64,000 bases of DNA from UBA3210 sp002363635 (GCA_946641515.1 CAMPBT010000001.1:1-64000), one strand, 5' to 3'. Shown: positions 1 to 9,028, counted from the first letter of the stretch. Program-made: numbers and translations. Notes: generated by a model from the sequence alone, not told the origin.

Positions 1-69
1 GTTTTTAGAATGATTCAAATGTCTGAACATATGAATAATATAACTCAAGAATTTAGTTTATCAAAATGA
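1..69 (+). CDS. C-terminal tail of an unidentified gene (partial)
   Basis: The first 22 codons are open in frame 1 and end in TGA at 67-69; the start lies outside the window. The tail is too short to assign to a family. The next gene begins 52 bases downstream with its own ribosome binding site, so the two could be co-transcribed. Confidence 0.35.
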   Translation, partial: VFRMIQMSEHMNNITQEFSLSK

Positions 70-121
70 TAATGGTACAGTATAGAATTATAACATTATA
101 TCCGGGAAAGAAGGAAACAAA

Positions 122-313
122 ATGAAGGAATTAGATTTAGTTGAATCATTAGTGAAAATAGACAATATTGATGCTGGTACTCAGGACGTTATTGTTCATG
201 TTTATGAAGGACATGATGCATGTGAAGTTGAATTTTTCGATTCAAATGATGAAACAATAGCTGTCGTAACTTGCAAATTTGAACAACTCAAATTTATTAG
301 TAGAAATTATTAA
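122..313 (+). CDS. DUF4926-family small protein
   Basis: A 63-residue protein beginning MKELDLVESLVKID and containing VIVHVYEGHDACEVEFFD followed by ETIAVVTCKFEQLK. This matches my knowledge of the DUF4926 family: an N-terminal KELDxVxL segment, a central VHVYxxxxxYEVEF beta core, and a final VVT segment. Its length is full for the family. A GGAAA-type ribosome binding site precedes the ATG. DUF4926 genes often sit beside toxin/immunity or restriction-type genes; the function here is unknown. The accessory genes downstream (Fic, KilA-N remnants) fit a mobile or defence-associated neighbourhood. Confidence 0.75.
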   Translation: MKELDLVESLVKIDNIDAGTQDVIVHVYEGHDACEVEFFDSNDETIAVVTCKFEQLKFISRNY

Positions 314-374
314 AAATGATATTTGTCCGTATTCATTTTTAAAAATCAAATAATTTTATTACTAAAGTAATAAC

Positions 375-420
375 AGCAAGTGGCATTAATTTTTATTAGA
401 AAACCACTTGCTTTATTTCT
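375..420 (+). terminator. Intrinsic terminator after the DUF4926 gene
   Basis: A perfect 9-base inverted repeat (AGCAAGTGG at 375-383, CCACTTGCT at 404-412) is followed by TTATTTCTT. It ends the short upstream transcription unit. Confidence 0.75.
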
Positions 421-568
421 TAAAATGGATGATTTCAAAACATCAATGATTTGCAAATATATAAACGGATTAAATAAGAAAAATCCGCGAACGATTTACT
501 CACGATGAGTGGTATGCTCCTTATCTTTAGGAGTGCTCCACCTCTCTAATCGGCAATAGAAATAAAAC
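421..568. other. Intergenic stretch before the Fic gene
   Basis: No gene is visible. The segment holds an imperfect hairpin at about 509-541 (GTGG...CTCCT pairing with AGGAG...CCAC around a short loop) and a CGGCAATA element at 551-558. That element resembles the half-sites of the inverted repeat beginning at 569 and may be an additional binding site. Confidence 0.4.
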
Positions 569-623
569 ATCGGCAAAATATATGCCGTTTTCTTTATGCA
601 TTTTCTGTTTATATTTTGCCGAT
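569..623. promoter_or_regulatory. Perfect 14-base inverted repeat at the Fic promoter (putative operator)
   Basis: ATCGGCAAAATATA at 569-582 is repeated in reverse complement at 610-623. A TATAAT sequence lies at 634-639 and a second CGGCAATA half-site at 551-558. The Fic protein downstream has an N-terminal helix-turn-helix-like region, so autoregulation through these arms is a reasonable inference. The right arm covers the TTG codon at 616, an alternative Fic start that I do not favour. Confidence 0.55.
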
Positions 624-654
624 AATATGGTATTATAATGTTGGTGATAAAGGT

Positions 655-1545
655 ATGAATTATAAAACAGTTAAAGAAATTTCATTAAAATGGGGAGTTT
701 CAGAAAGAAGCATTAGAGATTACTGTAGTAAAGGTAGAATACCAGGTGCAGTATTAAATGGTAAAACATGGCTGATTCCTGAAGATGCAAAAAAACCTGA
801 AAGACAAATTAGGCATACTAATATTAAAAGGAAATTATTAGATGTTTTAAAAATGGAAAAGGATACCAAAAGATCTGGTGGTATATATCATGAGCTTCAA
901 ATTGAAATGACATACAATTCAAATCATATTGAAGGTTCAAAACTTACTCATGATGAAACTAGATATATTTTTGAAACTAAAACAATTAATTCTAAAAATA
1001 CTATAAAAGTAAATGATGTAATTGAGACAATTAATCATTTTAGATGTATTGATTTAGTGATTGATATGGCTAATTATAAATTAACTGAATCAATGATCAA
1101 ACAGTTTCATTTTGTCTTAAAGAATAATTCAATTGATTCACTTGACCCAACATTTATGGTTGGAAATTATAAATTAAAAGAGAATGTTGTTGGTGGTATA
1201 GATACCACATCACCTGATAATGTCTCTAGCGAAATGAAAAAATTATTAGATAAATATAATTCGAAAAAAGAAAAAACAATAGAAGATATTATTGAGTTTC
1301 ATCATGATTTTGAATCTATTCATCCTTTCCAAGATGGTAATGGAAGAGTTGGAAGATTAATAATGCTAAAAGAATGTTTAAAATATAACTTTGTTCCTAT
1401 TATCATAACTGATGATATAAAGATGTTTTATTATAGAGGATTAAAAAATTGGAAAGAAGATAGAGGCTGGTTAATTGACACTTGCCTTTCGGGCCAAGAT
1501 AGAGTAAAGGAATTATTATCATTGTTTGAAATAGATTTTGAGTAA
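655..1545 (+). CDS. Fic-domain AMP-transferase with N-terminal DNA-binding-like segment
   Basis: A 296-residue protein. The Fic core motif HPFQDGNGRVGR is complete at about residues 223-234 (the canonical pattern is HPFxDGNGRxxR), so AMP transfer from ATP to target hydroxyls is predicted. SNHIEG at residues 89-94 fits the (S/T)xxxE(G/N) inhibitory helix, here N-terminal to the catalytic domain (class II), so the enzyme is expected to be autoinhibited. Residues 1-45 (VKEISLKWGVSERSIRDYC, then a GRIPG turn) look like a MerR/excisionase-type helix-turn-helix. I chose ATG 655, preceded by AAAGG, over the TTG at 616, because 616 lies inside the inverted repeat and upstream of the TATAAT. The target protein is unknown. 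Confidence 0.88.
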   Translation: MNYKTVKEISLKWGVSERSIRDYCSKGRIPGAVLNGKTWLIPEDAKKPERQIRHTNIKRKLLDVLKMEKDTKRSGGIYHELQIEMTYNSNHIEGSKLTHDETRYIFETKTINSKNTIKVNDVIETINHFRCIDLVIDMANYKLTESMIKQFHFVLKNNSIDSLDPTFMVGNYKLKENVVGGIDTTSPDNVSSEMKKLLDKYNSKKEKTIEDIIEFHHDFESIHPFQDGNGRVGRLIMLKECLKYNFVPIIITDDIKMFYYRGLKNWKEDRGWLIDTCLSGQDRVKELLSLFEIDFE

Positions 1546-1642
1546 AGTGGAGCACTATGGGGCTCACGTTGAGAAGGTATGCACATTAAAATAATAAATA
1601 TAATCGGAAATAATGTGGAATTCCACGGAAAAGGTGATTAGG

Positions 1643-2325
1643 ATGATCAATAGAGACAAGTACTTAAATGATATTTTTAAATCAAAAGACAATGAATTTC
1701 CCTTCTGATGTTGTTAAGAATTGGTTAAGACTTAAGTGCACAATAGAATATTTTGGACTATGGGAATCTATTAATAATTTGAATTTTAATTCGGTCGAAT
1801 TCGATGCATTTAAAACGGAATCTGGTAAAAATTCTTTTACTATGTCTCATTAACTGATTTATCTAGATTTAAAACAGATGGTGAAACAAATCCGGTAATT
1901 GCAAATTGGATGCAAAATGTAGATACATTAGAGTTTTTAAAATTATGGGGACAGATAAACAATATTAATTTTAAACCCACCGATTTCGAGGGGGTTAAGA
2001 GTAAACCAGGAGAAAATGCTGTTACATTTTCACCAAAAAAAATTGATTGAATTAACAGATGCTCAAAAGTCTTATCTTTATGCTAGTGAGGCTGTTATGC
2101 TAAATGTTGCACTTTTTGGTATGAGAGTAAAATAATGGAAAGATAACAATCCTGATAAAAAAGGAAATATTAGAGATTATGCTTCAACTTAATGTAGCAT
2201 TGTTTTTGTTCTAATGCTTGAATATCCTGTTTTATTTAGTATGGACAAATATTAAAGAATGGGATTAAAATTTATGGATAATGTTAAGACTCCAAAATAT
2301 TACATTGACAAGATATTAAAATAAA
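1643..2325 (+). pseudogene. Decayed KilA-N protein gene(s)
   Basis: Translated pieces in shifting frames match a KilA-N-type protein. From ATG 1643 comes INRDKYLNDIFKSKDNEF; after a frame change, DVVKNWLRLKCTIEYFGLWE; then a second, diverged copy of the same segment (TDLSRFKTDGETNPVIANWM, LEFLKLWGQINNINF, then FSPKK). The conserved tail follows (YASEAVMLNVALFGM, a stop, then WKDNNPDKKGNIRDYAST, a stop). KilA-N is a DNA-binding domain common in phages and accessory islands. At least two frameshifts and several in-frame stops show it is dead. Two tandem copies of the N-terminal segment suggest fusion of two paralogues during decay. Confidence 0.7.
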
Positions 2326-2423
2326 GGATTAATTTATGAAATTACCTTTTTTGAATATGGAGCCTTAGTTTTTCTTATTGGAATCTTAGGTCTTTAAAAC
2401 TTGTATAGTTATTTATCATTAGT

Positions 2424-2440
2424 TGTTATATAATAACAAT
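2424..2440. promoter_or_regulatory. Promoter -10 within a short palindrome upstream of glf
   Basis: TATAAT at 2429-2434 lies inside TTGTTAT-ATA-ATAACAA, a 7-base inverted repeat. No convincing -35 is seen. The start codon of the mutase is about 30 bases downstream. Confidence 0.4.
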
Positions 2441-2462
2441 ATCGTTTAAAGGGAGATTTGTT

Positions 2463-3563
2463 ATGTACGATTATTTAATTGTTGGATCTGGTTTATATGG
2501 GGCAATATGCGCATATGAACTAAATAAAAAAGGGTATAAAGTTAAAGTTATTGATAAAAGAGATAATGTAGGTGGTAATATCTACACTAAAAATGTAGAA
2601 GGTATTAATGTTCACGTTTATGGTGCACATATCTTCCACACATCTAATAAAGAAGTATGGGATTATATTAATAAGTTCGCGGAATTTAATAATTTTATTA
2701 ATTCACCTGTCGCTAGATACAAGGATGAATTATATAATTTACCATTTAACATGAATACATTCTCTAAGATTTGGAAGGATGTATATACACCTGAACAAGC
2801 TAAAAATAGAATTGAAGAAGAGAAAGCTAAATATCATGTTGATGAACCTAAGAACTTAGAAGAACAGGCTATTAATTTAGTAGGTCCTACTATTTATGAA
2901 AAATTAATTAAAGGTTATACTGCTAAGCAATGGGGTAGACCTTGTACAGAATTACCTGCATTTATTATTAAAAGATTACCAGTAAGATTTACTTATGATA
3001 ACAACTATTTTAATGATAGATACCAAGGTATCCCTGTTGGAGGATACACTGCTATCATTAATAAGATGTTAGAAGGCATTGAAGTAGAACTTGGTGCTAA
3101 CTTCTTTGATAAGAGAAAAGAATATGAATCATGTGCTAAAAAGATTATCTTTACTGGCCCTATTGATGAATTCTTCTCATATAAATATGGAGAACTTGAA
3201 TATAGATCAGTAAGATTTGAAACAGAAGTTCTTGATACTCCTAACTATCAGGGTGATGCAGTTGTTAATTATACAGAATATGAAGTTCCATATACTCGTA
3301 TTATTGAACATAAGCATTTTGAATTTGATACTACTTCACCTAAAACTGTTATTTCTAGAGAATATTCTTCTACTTGGAAACTTGGTGATGAACCATATTA
3401 CCCAGTTAATAATGAAAGAAATAATAACTTATATTTAAAATATAAAGAAGAAGCAGATAAATTAGATAATGTAATCTTTGGAGGACGTTTAGGTCAATAC
3501 AAGTATTACGATATGGATAAAGTAATTGCTTCTGCTTTAGACATGTTAAAAAATATTAAATAA
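2463..3563 (+). CDS. glf: UDP-galactopyranose mutase
   Basis: A 366-residue FAD enzyme that interconverts UDP-galactopyranose and UDP-galactofuranose, the donor for galactofuranose in surface glycans. The N-terminal dinucleotide fold is clear (YLIVGSGLYGAICAYELNKKG, shown as GSGLYGA and neighbours, then DKRDNVGGN). The family signatures HVYGAHIFHT, INSPVARY, IKGYTAKQWG and VPYTRIIEHKHF are present, and the C-terminus carries the FAD-contact region FGGRLGQYKYYDMD. The length is normal for the family. The gene starts at ATG with AAAGGGAG upstream and stands alone between accessory remnants and a terminator. It implies a galactofuranose-containing surface polymer. Confidence 0.95.
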   Translation: MYDYLIVGSGLYGAICAYELNKKGYKVKVIDKRDNVGGNIYTKNVEGINVHVYGAHIFHTSNKEVWDYINKFAEFNNFINSPVARYKDELYNLPFNMNTFSKIWKDVYTPEQAKNRIEEEKAKYHVDEPKNLEEQAINLVGPTIYEKLIKGYTAKQWGRPCTELPAFIIKRLPVRFTYDNNYFNDRYQGIPVGGYTAIINKMLEGIEVELGANFFDKRKEYESCAKKIIFTGPIDEFFSYKYGELEYRSVRFETEVLDTPNYQGDAVVNYTEYEVPYTRIIEHKHFEFDTTSPKTVISREYSSTWKLGDEPYYPVNNERNNNLYLKYKEEADKLDNVIFGGRLGQYKYYDMDKVIASALDMLKNIK

Positions 3564-3606
3564 AATTAACTCTCTTTTATCTACTAATAATAGATAGATT
3601 TTAATT

Positions 3607-3649
3607 AAGACACAATGATGGTTACACAACTACATTTTGTGTCTTTTTT
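3607..3649 (+). terminator. Intrinsic terminator of glf
   Basis: AAGACACAATG at 3607-3617 pairs with CATTTTGTGTCTT at 3633-3645 with one bulge, and the T tract continues to about 3649. Confidence 0.8.
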
Positions 3650-3986
3650 ATATTTAAAAATATATAAAAGAAAAAATATAAATATTTGATTGTATATTTA
3701 TTTGTGTTCTTAAAGCCTTATTTTATATGGAATTAAATGTATGCAAATGTATCTTTTTTATCTATTTTGCTAAATAATGATTCATTTTAATGATTTATAT
3801 AAAAACAATTAGCTATTTCTAAATTTTTATCTTTTTTTAGGTAATTTAATATTTATGTGTTACAAATGTAATAAAATTTCATTAATTTTGAGATATATTA
3901 TTTTATTTATTTCAAAATGGTTCACAAGTTTTTTATTATTTCAAGTCTTTTTTTGAGAATATATTAATCTATAATTAAAGTTGTGA
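3650..3986. promoter_or_regulatory. AT-rich promoter region of the ABC importer operon
   Basis: There is no gene here. The region is strongly AT-rich. It contains a TTACA-N2-TGTAA palindrome (GTTACAAATGTAAT, 3859-3872) that recurs upstream of the starch locus at 12325-12338, and a TATAAT at 3970-3975. The -35 is weak. Transcription should start near 3982. Confidence 0.5.
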
Positions 3987-4011
3987 AAGGGCTTTCAACC
4001 TATAAGCCCTT
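3987..4011 (+). promoter_or_regulatory. Stem-loop at the 5' end of the importer mRNA
   Basis: AAGGGCTT at 3987-3994 pairs perfectly with AAGCCCTT at 4004-4011. It begins within a few bases of the predicted transcription start and ends just before the AGGAGG ribosome binding site. It probably protects the 5' end or tunes translation. There is no T tract, so it is not a terminator. Confidence 0.5.
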
Positions 4012-4030
4012 AGGAGGTAATAATAATTCT

Positions 4031-5392
4031 ATGAAAAGAAAATTAGGTTTAGCACTCGTTGCTGCTTCATTACTTAGCTGCGGTTCGTTAGTTAGCTGTG
4101 GCGGTTCAGTTGAAGTTAGCCAAAGAGTAAAAGATGCAATTGCAGATGCAGAAACAATGACTCATGATCAGTTATTTAAAAAAGCTGCAGAAGAACTTGG
4201 TACAACAGGCCAGGTCAAAATCTTAGCTACAACATCTCGTGGTGGTAAAGCAAAGAATTTATTTATTTCAGAATTACAAAAATATAATAAAGACATTAAA
4301 GATCCATTAAAATACGATACAACTGTTGATGGATTAATTTATGATCAATTACAAACAGAAATTTCTGCAGGTTCAGAAGATGGTTACTGTGGTACAGTTA
4401 CTCAAGATGGTTATCAATTACAGACAAAAGGTATTGATACAAAATCATATGGTAATTTTATCTCAAAGACTTGGAGAGATGCAGTAGGTACAAAAGTTGC
4501 AGAAGCTGCAGGTAATCCATTCACATTACAATACAACTTCAAAACATGGATGTACAATAAGAAAAATTCTGATGTCAGAATTGATAACGTATGGGATGTT
4601 ACTCATTCATCATTCAAGAATAGAATTGATACAATGAACCCACGTAACGAAAACGTTAACATGGACTGGTTAATTCAATTAACAGAACCTACACAAGAAG
4701 CAAAATTAAAAGCAGCATTTGAAAAAGATACTGCAGATACTGATGTTAAGATTGAAGATTATGCAAAATATGGTTCAAGACAATATTCATATGCATTCAT
4801 CGATAAATTCTTAGCAAACGCTTCTTTCTGGGATGATGATGGTGCTGCAATTAACCACTTAGCAGCTGCTCCAGGTAACGTTGGATGGATAGTTTATTCA
4901 AAATTATTAAAAGTTAGTGAATCTGAAAATATTTCAAAAGCAAACCTCGTTGTTGCAGCTTTAGGTGAAAATAACGATGGAACAACATTAACAAAATCAA
5001 ATATGGATGGCTTTGCAGGTTTCATGTATAAACATTACCTACAATTATTACCAAACTGTAAATATCCATATGCTACATGTGCTTTCTTTGAATTAATTTC
5101 AACAACAAAAGATGGCTATAAAGCATGGGCTACAGACGTTGGTGACTATCCAACAATGACATCAATTAATATGGATAGATCAAAAGGTGGCCACGGTTCA
5201 TTAGAAACAGTAGATGGCAAGAAAACATTTACTCAAAGTGATGAAGGTGAAAACCTCTTCCCATGTTTAAATGACCCATCATCAGATTGGTGGATTAATA
5301 CAGCAGATTCAGTAATTGAAACTCCTTCATACATTGGCGCAAACTACAATGATGTAATTCAGTTCATCAATGCTGCTATTGCTAAAAAATAA
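4031..5392 (+). CDS. ABC-transporter substrate-binding lipoprotein, substrate unknown
   Basis: A 453-residue lipoprotein that would capture a solute for the permease and ATPase encoded next. It begins MKRKLGLALVAAS, with a hydrophobic stretch and a lipobox (LLSC at residues 14-17 or LVSC at 20-23). ATG 4031 is preferred over an in-frame upstream start at 3983 because AGGAGG lies at about 4012-4017 and the signal peptide begins exactly here. The fold is presumably that of type 2 periplasmic-binding proteins, given a permease resembling the iron/thiamine/spermidine type, but no substrate-specific motif is recognised. The adjacent phosphoglucomutase and mannose-6-phosphate isomerase could hint at a sugar or sugar-phosphate cargo; this is inference only. 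Confidence 0.75.
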   Translation: MKRKLGLALVAASLLSCGSLVSCGGSVEVSQRVKDAIADAETMTHDQLFKKAAEELGTTGQVKILATTSRGGKAKNLFISELQKYNKDIKDPLKYDTTVDGLIYDQLQTEISAGSEDGYCGTVTQDGYQLQTKGIDTKSYGNFISKTWRDAVGTKVAEAAGNPFTLQYNFKTWMYNKKNSDVRIDNVWDVTHSSFKNRIDTMNPRNENVNMDWLIQLTEPTQEAKLKAAFEKDTADTDVKIEDYAKYGSRQYSYAFIDKFLANASFWDDDGAAINHLAAAPGNVGWIVYSKLLKVSESENISKANLVVAALGENNDGTTLTKSNMDGFAGFMYKHYLQLLPNCKYPYATCAFFELISTTKDGYKAWATDVGDYPTMTSINMDRSKGGHGSLETVDGKKTFTQSDEGENLFPCLNDPSSDWWINTADSVIETPSYIGANYNDVIQFINAAIAKK

Positions 5393-5414
5393 TAGATAAA
5401 TAAACAAAATAAAT

Positions 5415-5450
5415 AATTAGGTAAACTCATTTTTTAGGGTTTACCTAATT
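5415..5450 (+). promoter_or_regulatory. Intercistronic 12-base stem-loop
   Basis: AATTAGGTAAAC at 5415-5426 is perfectly complementary to GTTTACCTAATT at 5439-5450. It lies between the binding-protein gene and the permease gene. There is no strong T tract, so it is more likely an mRNA-stabilising or partial-termination hairpin that keeps the binding protein more abundant than the permease. Confidence 0.6.
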
Positions 5451-5474
5451 TACTTAAAAGAAAGGAAATTTATT

Positions 5475-7295
5475 ATGGAAGATAACGATGCAGTAAAACA
5501 AAATGGTTCTTTTGGTAAATGGTTTAAACGTACTGCAAATGGTACTATTACCTTCCTTGGTGTTCCTGCAAATACTATTTTAATCTTATTTGGTGTAGTT
5601 TTAGCTATATTAAGTATTGCTCCTATCGTATCACTCCTTGTTTATGCTTTAACTGAATATAAGTTTGGGGGTATAGGTGCATTTACATTTAACAATTTTA
5701 ATCTAGTATTTAACTGGACCAATTCAACATCAATCGGTTTCTTCTGGAAGCCATTTGGACATTCATTACTTGTATCTACATTATCTTGTGTATTCGCTGT
5801 CTTATTTGGTGGAATCACAGCATATTTACTTGCAAGAACTAATGTCAAATTTAAGAGATTTATCTCATTAGTATTTATTTTCCCATACATTATGCCACAG
5901 TGGACACTTGCGCTATTCTGGAGAAATATGTTTATTTCAACAGCATGTACTGGTGGCTATGTTGGTGAGTTCCAAGCTATTACAGGTTTAGCAGCACCAG
6001 AATGGTTTGTCTTCGGTGCTTTCCCAATTTCATTAATGCTTGGTTTACATTACGCACCATTTGCTTATATTTTATTCGGTGGTGTTTTACAAAATATGGA
6101 TTCTAACTTAGAAGAAGCTGCTTCTATCTTAGGTATTCCAAAATGGAAAACTTTCTTTAAGGTTACTATCCCAATGTTAGTACCTGCATTACTATCTACA
6201 ATCTTACTTGTATTTAGTTCTGCTATGTCATCATATTCAGTTGCGACAACCTTAGGTAATCCAATTAACTATTCTGTTATTGCTACTCAAATGCAAACAT
6301 TATTAAAGAATAGTTCAACAGCGGGTCAAGGTTATGTTACTGCAATTGTATTAATCGTTATTGGTTTATTTATTTTAATTCTTAACCAAATTCAAACAGG
6401 TTCAAGAAAACAATTTACTACAGTTACTGGTAAATCAGGACAAATCTCAAAACAAAATCTTGGTAAATATGGTAAGTGGATTGTTGGTATTTTATTATCA
6501 ATCGTCGTTTTATTCTTCTGTATTGGTCCAATGCTATCATTCTTCTTTGAATCATTACTTCCTAACCCAGGTGACTATTCATCAGGATTTAGATGGGATG
6601 CATGGTTCTCAGAAACTCCTATTTCTACTAACGACTTCGTTGGATTCTTCCACGAAAAGAAAGTTGGTAAATCATTAATTGGTTCTATTAAGATGTCAGT
6701 TATCTGTGCTTTAGCAGCAGGTATTTCAGGCTTCTTAATTGGTTACGCTGTTTCTAAGAAGAGAAAATCTCATGGTGCAAGATTTGTTAACGGTTTAGCA
6801 TTTTTCCCATATTTAATGCCTTCTCTAGCATTATCACAATGTTTCTATTTACTTGGTGTTAACTTAAAGATGGCTTCTATGTGGATTGTTGTTGGTGTAA
6901 TCTTAGGTACAGTTAAGTATATCCCAATGGCATCTAGATCTTCGTTAAATGCTATGATGCAATTATCTGGAGAAATTGAAGAAGCTGGTGTTATTCAAGG
7001 TATTCCTTGGTGGAAGAGAATGGTTAGAATCATCTTCCCAATTCAGAAAGCTGCTATTATTTCAGGTTTCTTACTCCCATTCATTTCATGTATGAGAGAA
7101 TATGACTTATTCGTCTTCATTGGTGACGATCAATTAGTATTAACAAAATTTATGTTCCAACTTGATGCTGACGGATGTCCTGCATTAATGAACGCAGCAA
7201 ACTTTGTGTTAATTATTATTATTCTTGGTGTTAACTGGTTAACAAATTTACTTACTGGTGCATCAATTGATAAAGGTTTAGGAGGTAATAAATAA
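5475..7295 (+). CDS. ABC-transporter permease, two fused BPD_transp_1 halves
   Basis: A 606-residue membrane protein made of two permease halves in one chain, as in the FbpB/ThiP type. Each half has about six membrane segments and one EAA loop that docks on the ATPase: EEAASILGIPKWKTFFKVTIP at about residues 213-233 (EEAASILGIPKW and following) and EEAGVIQGIPWWKRMVRIIF at about 500-520. It therefore needs no second permease subunit. The gene follows the lipoprotein gene and is followed one base later by the ATPase gene. AAAGGAAA precedes the ATG. The substrate is unknown. Confidence 0.88.
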   Translation: MEDNDAVKQNGSFGKWFKRTANGTITFLGVPANTILILFGVVLAILSIAPIVSLLVYALTEYKFGGIGAFTFNNFNLVFNWTNSTSIGFFWKPFGHSLLVSTLSCVFAVLFGGITAYLLARTNVKFKRFISLVFIFPYIMPQWTLALFWRNMFISTACTGGYVGEFQAITGLAAPEWFVFGAFPISLMLGLHYAPFAYILFGGVLQNMDSNLEEAASILGIPKWKTFFKVTIPMLVPALLSTILLVFSSAMSSYSVATTLGNPINYSVIATQMQTLLKNSSTAGQGYVTAIVLIVIGLFILILNQIQTGSRKQFTTVTGKSGQISKQNLGKYGKWIVGILLSIVVLFFCIGPMLSFFFESLLPNPGDYSSGFRWDAWFSETPISTNDFVGFFHEKKVGKSLIGSIKMSVICALAAGISGFLIGYAVSKKRKSHGARFVNGLAFFPYLMPSLALSQCFYLLGVNLKMASMWIVVGVILGTVKYIPMASRSSLNAMMQLSGEIEEAGVIQGIPWWKRMVRIIFPIQKAAIISGFLLPFISCMREYDLFVFIGDDQLVLTKFMFQLDADGCPALMNAANFVLIIIILGVNWLTNLLTGASIDKGLGGNK

Positions 7296-7296
7296 T

Positions 7297-8961
7297 ATGC
7301 CAAAAATTACATTAGAAAATGTTACTAAAAGATGGGGCGGTTTCTATGGCGCTGATCATCTAAATATGGTTATTGAAGATAATGCATTCGTTACATTACT
7401 TGGTCCTTCTGGATGTGGTAAAACAACTACATTACGTATGATTGCAGGTCTTGAAACACCAACTGAAGGTAAGATTATGTTCGATGATAAAGTAATCTTT
7501 GATTCAGAAGCGGGTATTAACGTTCCTCCTTCAAGACGTAAAGTTGGTTTCTTATTCCAAAACTATGCTTTATGGCCACATATGACTGTTTATAAAAACA
7601 TTACATTCGGTTTAACTGAATTAAAAGAAGAAATGCCAGTCGTTTGTTCTGAATATATTAAATATGTAGGCTTATCAGAAGTTGTTAAGAATGTAAGAGA
7701 TATTAAGAAATGTTTTGAATATTCATTAGATAAACATAAAGAAGTAGTTAAAGACAAAGCTCTCTTATTCATCATTGATACATTCAAGATTTCTATGAGC
7801 GCTGCAAAAGAAATTTATGATTTAAGATTTGATTTAAAGAGTGATGAAGAATGTGCTTCATTAGCAGAAACTAAATCAAAAGAATATTTAGATCACGCTA
7901 ATGATGTAAAGAATAAACTTGCTGAAAAGAAGGGTATTACTCTTAATGAAAAGGGTGAATATGTTGAAAACGGTCAAGTAGTTGTTAAATTAAGAAAACT
8001 TGATAAAGAAGAAATTGACCTTCGTGTTAGACATGTTGCTCGTATTGTTCACATTGGTGAATTTATGGGTAGATATCCTGCAGAATTATCTGGTGGTCAG
8101 CAGCAGCGTGTTGCAATTGCTCGTACTCTTGCTCCTGGACCAAAGGTAATCTTTATGGATGAACCTTTATCTAACTTAGATGCTAAGTTAAGACTTGAAA
8201 TGAGATCTGAATTAAAGAGATTACATAAAGATACAGGTTCAACATTCGTTTATGTTACTCACGATCAACAAGAAGCTATGACTCTTGCTTCTAAGATTTG
8301 TTTAATCAACAATGGTTCAATTCAACAATATGAACCACCTCTAGAAGTTTATAAGAAACCTAATAATTTATTCGTTGCAGACTTCATTGGTTCTCCTTCA
8401 ATTAACTTTGTTGAAGGCACAGCAGTTCAAACTGGTAAGAATGAAGTTACATTAGGTGTATTCGGAGATAAGAAATTAAAATTCACTCCATATGAAGGTG
8501 ATTTGGACCTTGCAAAGCACGAAAAAGAAAGAGACGAAGAACTTGCTAGATTAAAAGAAGAAAAAGAAGCTAAACAGAAAGAAAAAGGCTATGTAGAAAA
8601 AGAAAATGCTGATAGAGCATTTAACTATCACATTATTAAAGTTGATGAAACTATTTCTGCTGAAGAAGAACATGATCTACCAGATAATTTATATTTACTT
8701 GGTATTAGACCAGAATTCATTACTAGAGCAGAAAAGGGTGAAAAAGGTTTAGAAGCTGAAATCTATTCTGCTTTACCTACGGGTTCAGAAACAACTGTTA
8801 AACTTAAAGTTGGTGACTTCCTCTTAACTGGTGTTATCTATGGTGGTGTTGACTTTGAAATTGGAGAAAAATTAACAATTAAATTCCAAGGTCATGGGGC
8901 AATGTTATTTGATAGAAAATCTGGTAAATTAGTAACTAGAGGTAGACTCTTTGTTGAATAA
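7297..8961 (+). CDS. ABC-transporter ATPase with a ~130-residue insertion
   Basis: A 554-residue ATPase energising the importer above. Walker A (GPSGCGKTTTLRMIAG) is at about residue 37, followed by the Q-loop region (FLFQNYALWPHMTV), signature LSGGQQQRVAIA at about residue 263, Walker B VIFMDEPLSNLDAK and the H-loop THD. In normal relatives, including the MsmX-like gene in this window, the signature lies near residue 134. Here about 130 extra residues sit in the helical subdomain (roughly 108-235), in frame and without stops. A second charged, Lys/Glu-rich insertion interrupts the C-terminal TOBE region (about 405-455). The GGAGG ribosome binding site is inside the end of the permease gene. 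The insertion could dock a partner or respond to a ligand; its function is unknown. Confidence 0.88.
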   Translation: MPKITLENVTKRWGGFYGADHLNMVIEDNAFVTLLGPSGCGKTTTLRMIAGLETPTEGKIMFDDKVIFDSEAGINVPPSRRKVGFLFQNYALWPHMTVYKNITFGLTELKEEMPVVCSEYIKYVGLSEVVKNVRDIKKCFEYSLDKHKEVVKDKALLFIIDTFKISMSAAKEIYDLRFDLKSDEECASLAETKSKEYLDHANDVKNKLAEKKGITLNEKGEYVENGQVVVKLRKLDKEEIDLRVRHVARIVHIGEFMGRYPAELSGGQQQRVAIARTLAPGPKVIFMDEPLSNLDAKLRLEMRSELKRLHKDTGSTFVYVTHDQQEAMTLASKICLINNGSIQQYEPPLEVYKKPNNLFVADFIGSPSINFVEGTAVQTGKNEVTLGVFGDKKLKFTPYEGDLDLAKHEKERDEELARLKEEKEAKQKEKGYVEKENADRAFNYHIIKVDETISAEEEHDLPDNLYLLGIRPEFITRAEKGEKGLEAEIYSALPTGSETTVKLKVGDFLLTGVIYGGVDFEIGEKLTIKFQGHGAMLFDRKSGKLVTRGRLFVE

Positions 8962-8977
8962 TTAATATATAATTTGG

Positions 8978-9007
8978 GGCTTGTGATTTAGTTCATAAGC
9001 CTTCTTT
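8978..9007 (+). terminator. Intrinsic terminator of the importer operon
   Basis: GGCTTGTGA (8978-8986) pairs with TCATAAGCC (8993-9001) with one mismatch, followed by TTCTTTAA. Confidence 0.65.
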
Positions 9008-9028
9008 AATATGTTCTTTTTGTTTGCG

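Noticed and set aside
616..654. TTG at 616 as the Fic start codon
   Set aside because: It lies inside the inverted repeat and upstream of the TATAAT; ATG 655 has a better ribosome binding site.
4031..7295. Assigning the first importer to iron or thiamine
   Set aside because: The fused permease resembles those types, but no substrate-specific residue or riboswitch (for example a TPP element) is visible.
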